Source of the DNA: Lachnospiraceae bacterium
GTDB lineage: Bacteria > Bacillota > Clostridia > Lachnospirales > Lachnospiraceae
DNA: 64,000 bases
Direction of reading: 5' to 3'
Assembly (NCBI GenBank): GCA_017500935.1
Contig: JAFVXW010000011.1
Span: 1-64,000 of the forward strand
Shown here piece by piece: positions 62,279-64,000 of this stretch (the stretch's first letter is position 1; each line of letters opens with the position of its first letter). The translations under genes and the position numbers were made by a program. A model generated the notes under the pieces. It searched no databases. It had not been told where the DNA came from and saw only the letters and a list, made by a program, of their open reading frames with translations.

Positions 62279-63139
62279 ATGAAATTGAAAACCTTTCCCA
62301 TCGGCTTATCCACCTGCGGCAATAAACCTCTGGATGAAAAATCACTCTTGGCAATGAAAGCAAGCGGCATAGACTATCTGGAATTATCAAATGCAGACTA
62401 TGAGACTTTTGATTTTGAAGAAATCTGCAGCACCGCCCAAAAATGCGGCATCAAAATCTGGTCACTCCACCTGCCGTTTACACCCTTTGACAAACTGGAC
62501 CCCTCTTCTCCTGATCCGGCAATCCGTTCCTATACAATGGAATTTATGCAAGCGCTGATCACGCGTGCTGCCAAAGCCGGTATTGATAAATTTGTGATCC
62601 ATCCCAGTATCGAGCCCATCGATGATTCCATCCGGGAAGCAAAACTGAACGCCGCGACCTCTTTTTTAAGTGAACTGGCTGATTTTGCCGCCGGATACGG
62701 TGCTGTGATCGCAGTCGAAAACCTGCCTCGCACCTGCCTTGGCAAAAATTCTTCCGAAATCCTGCGCCTTTTGTCCGCCAACGACAAACTGCGTGTCTGC
62801 TTTGACACAAACCACCTGCTTTCGGAAGAAATCACCGCCTTTATTCAAAATGTGGGCGATAAGATCATTACCACCCACATCTCCGATTATGACTTTATCA
62901 ACGAACGCCATTGGCTTCCCGGCGAGGGCAAAGTTGACTGGAACGCTGTATTTGCCGCGCTGCAAAAAATCAACTATAGCGGCGTTTGGATGTACGAAAT
63001 CGGATTTGCCCCTGAAAAGAGCATCCGGCGCCGGATGCTGACCTGTGATGACTTTGTTGAAAATGCACGCAGCATTTTTGCAGGCCAAAAGCCTGCTGCC
63101 GTGGGGACTCCGGTTGAAAATCTGGGGTTTTGGGCGTGA
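62279..63139 (+). CDS. sugar phosphate isomerase/epimerase-like TIM barrel protein
   Basis: 286 residues of the AP-endonuclease-2 TIM barrel superfamily. Metal-binding residues are probably in IWSLHLPFTPFD, KFVIHPS, VIAVENLPR, VCFDTNHL, ITTHISDYD and the end HWLPGEGKVDWNAV. It follows the fucosidase by 32 nt. The family handles sugars and cyclitols; a fucose-derived substrate is possible but unshown. Confidence 0.85.
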   Translation: MKLKTFPIGLSTCGNKPLDEKSLLAMKASGIDYLELSNADYETFDFEEICSTAQKCGIKIWSLHLPFTPFDKLDPSSPDPAIRSYTMEFMQALITRAAKAGIDKFVIHPSIEPIDDSIREAKLNAATSFLSELADFAAGYGAVIAVENLPRTCLGKNSSEILRLLSANDKLRVCFDTNHLLSEEITAFIQNVGDKIITTHISDYDFINERHWLPGEGKVDWNAVFAALQKINYSGVWMYEIGFAPEKSIRRRMLTCDDFVENARSIFAGQKPAAVGTPVENLGFWA

Positions 63140-63170
63140 TACTTAAGTTCAGATAATGACAGCCATAATA

Positions 63171-63221
63171 AAAGAGCGAAGCAGAGATCTGCCTTTTTGG
63201 GGCAGAGCTGCTTCGCTCTTT
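63171..63221 (+). terminator. operon terminator
   Basis: 14-bp stem AAAGAGCGAAGCAG/CTGCTTCGCTCTTT with inner CTGCC/GGCAG, followed by GATGTTTTATTTT. Confidence 0.88.
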
Positions 63222-63264
63222 GATGTTTTATTTTAAAACTTCCCAATATCCTGTTTTGCCACCA

Positions 63265-63304
63265 AAAACAACCGCCGGTCCTGGCTCAACCCCAAAACCG
63301 GCGG
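63265..63304 (-). terminator. terminator of the 63333 gene
   Basis: 8-bp stem CCGCCGGT/ACCGGCGG (63272-63279 with 63297-63304) with a 17-nt loop, followed on the minus strand by TTGTTTTTGG. Confidence 0.8.
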
Positions 63305-63332
63305 CAAAAATAATTCCTATTAAATTTATATC

Positions 63333-64000
63333 TTACAGACCCAGCACGTCTCTTAAATAAGTTCTGGAAACGTCTGCGGAATGGAAGTTGTTCACTTCGG
63401 GGCGGTCAAGCTCTACACAGAGAATGCCGTCATAGCCGATCTCTTCCAGAGCAGCCTTTACTTCGGGGAAGTTAACGGTGCCATGGCCCAGTGCACGGAA
63501 GGAAGCCATCTTAGCTGCGCCTTCTGCCTTGGAAAGTGCATAGGTATCAACGTCCTTTAAGTGCATGTATTCTACTCTGCTGCCGTACTGACGGATCAGA
63601 TCTGCAGGATTGATGCCTGCCAGAGTGGTATGTGCGGTATCGATACAGAAAGAAACATATTCAGGATTGGTATGTTCCGCAAAGTAGTCGATATCGGACT
63701 GGGAGAATACGCAGGTGCCGTAATGAGGATGGAAGGTTACGGTAACGCCCTTGGACTTGGAGTATTCGCCGAGACGGTTTACGATCTCACAGATCTTGTC
63801 GATCATTTCAGGATCGGTGGGACGCTCGATGGGGCCGCCGTCGGAAAATCCGCCGTGCTGACAGTTAAACCATTTGATGCCGCATGCAGAAAGGAAATCG
63901 ATCTGCTTCATTGCGATATCCAGAGATGCTTCCACATCCAGAGTGAAATGACCGTAAAGGTTAACCAGCTTCACGCCGCAGTCTTTGGTCAGATCAACCA
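63333..64000 (-). CDS. sugar phosphate isomerase/epimerase-like TIM barrel protein, 5' end cut
   Basis: C-terminal about 220 residues of a second AP-endonuclease-2 superfamily protein (IolE/xylose-isomerase-like). The frame is open through the window edge, and the GTG at 63974 is an internal Val, so the true start lies beyond 64000. Features: KGVTVTFHPHYGTC, YVSFCIDTAHTTLAGI, VEYMHLKDVD and LGHGTVNFPEVKAAL, with metal ligands Glu/His/Asp. Only distantly similar to the neighbour at 62279. Convergent with the fucosidase operon. Confidence 0.85.
   Translation of the reverse strand, partial: VDLTKDCGVKLVNLYGHFTLDVEASLDIAMKQIDFLSACGIKWFNCQHGGFSDGGPIERPTDPEMIDKICEIVNRLGEYSKSKGVTVTFHPHYGTCVFSQSDIDYFAEHTNPEYVSFCIDTAHTTLAGINPADLIRQYGSRVEYMHLKDVDTYALSKAEGAAKMASFRALGHGTVNFPEVKAALEEIGYDGILCVELDRPEVNNFHSADVSRTYLRDVLGL

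Noticed and set aside
1-64000. tRNA, rRNA, insertion sequences, prophage genes
   Set aside because: I looked in the gaps and found no cloverleaf, transposase, integrase or attachment-site duplication that could be supported.

Overview
The window reads as chromosomal DNA of a low-to-mid GC Gram-positive anaerobe, most likely a gut Lachnospiraceae (Clostridia). The support is clostridial gene content (type III pantothenate kinase CoaX, RelQ-type small alarmone synthetase, SleB-like hydrolases, a glycyl radical enzyme, two MATE pumps), Shine-Dalgarno sequences of the AGGAGG type, consensus sigma-A promoters with 17-nt spacers, and several glycan-degrading enzymes. I see no phage, insertion sequence, integrase, tRNA, rRNA or CRISPR array. 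This is core chromosome with a few accessory insertions.

Layout. 1-10.4 kb is the ribosomal/RNA polymerase block on the minus strand (rpmG, secE, nusG, rplK, rplA, then rplJ, rplL, rpoB). It is interrupted between rplA and rplJ by a CapA-like gene and an opposite-strand GH2 glycosidase. rplJ has an L10-type leader with an attenuator. 10.4-17.9 kb holds glf with a small HTH regulator, a Gfo/Idh/MocA oxidoreductase, plsY, a MATE pump and a GH116 glycosidase. 18-25.2 kb is a minus-strand housekeeping cluster (argF, birA, a small unknown gene, coaX, dusB, another unknown gene, greA, lysS); the lysyl-tRNA synthetase carries an extra C-terminal tRNA-binding domain. 25.3-31.1 kb has an SPFH/NfeD pair, two SleB-family wall hydrolases with WalR-like boxes just downstream of their promoters, proC and a SpoU methyltransferase. 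31.2-38.4 kb has an MBOAT/SGNH acyl-transfer pair, pfkA and dnaE.

38.5-44.7 kb contains mntP behind a yybP-ykoY (Mn2+) riboswitch, an orphan glycyl radical enzyme, metK behind a SAM-I riboswitch, and murA behind an unexplained leader of about 120 nt. 44.9-49 kb has an M23 endopeptidase/flavin reductase/coiled-coil operon and relQ, followed by a repeat-rich intergenic element. 49.2-58.4 kb has an unknown 88-aa gene, trhA (hemolysin III family), a second MATE pump, a nucleotidyltransferase/galE operon, an MBL hydrolase, an unusual 931-aa SF2 helicase and the NAD-metabolism repressor niaR. 58.4-64 kb has a PfoR-like EIIC membrane protein whose promoter carries a perfect 7+7 palindrome (candidate NiaR operator), an operon of a URO-D-like protein, a GH29 fucosidase and a TIM-barrel isomerase, and a second TIM-barrel gene cut by the window end.

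The most interesting candidates for undescribed biology are the niaR/PfoR-like regulatory pair, the wall-hydrolase promoters with WalR-type boxes in a repressing position, the orphan glycyl radical enzyme, the helicase with an internal hydrophobic hairpin, and the repeat element next to relQ. All functional calls rest on sequence reading and family knowledge; no searches were run.
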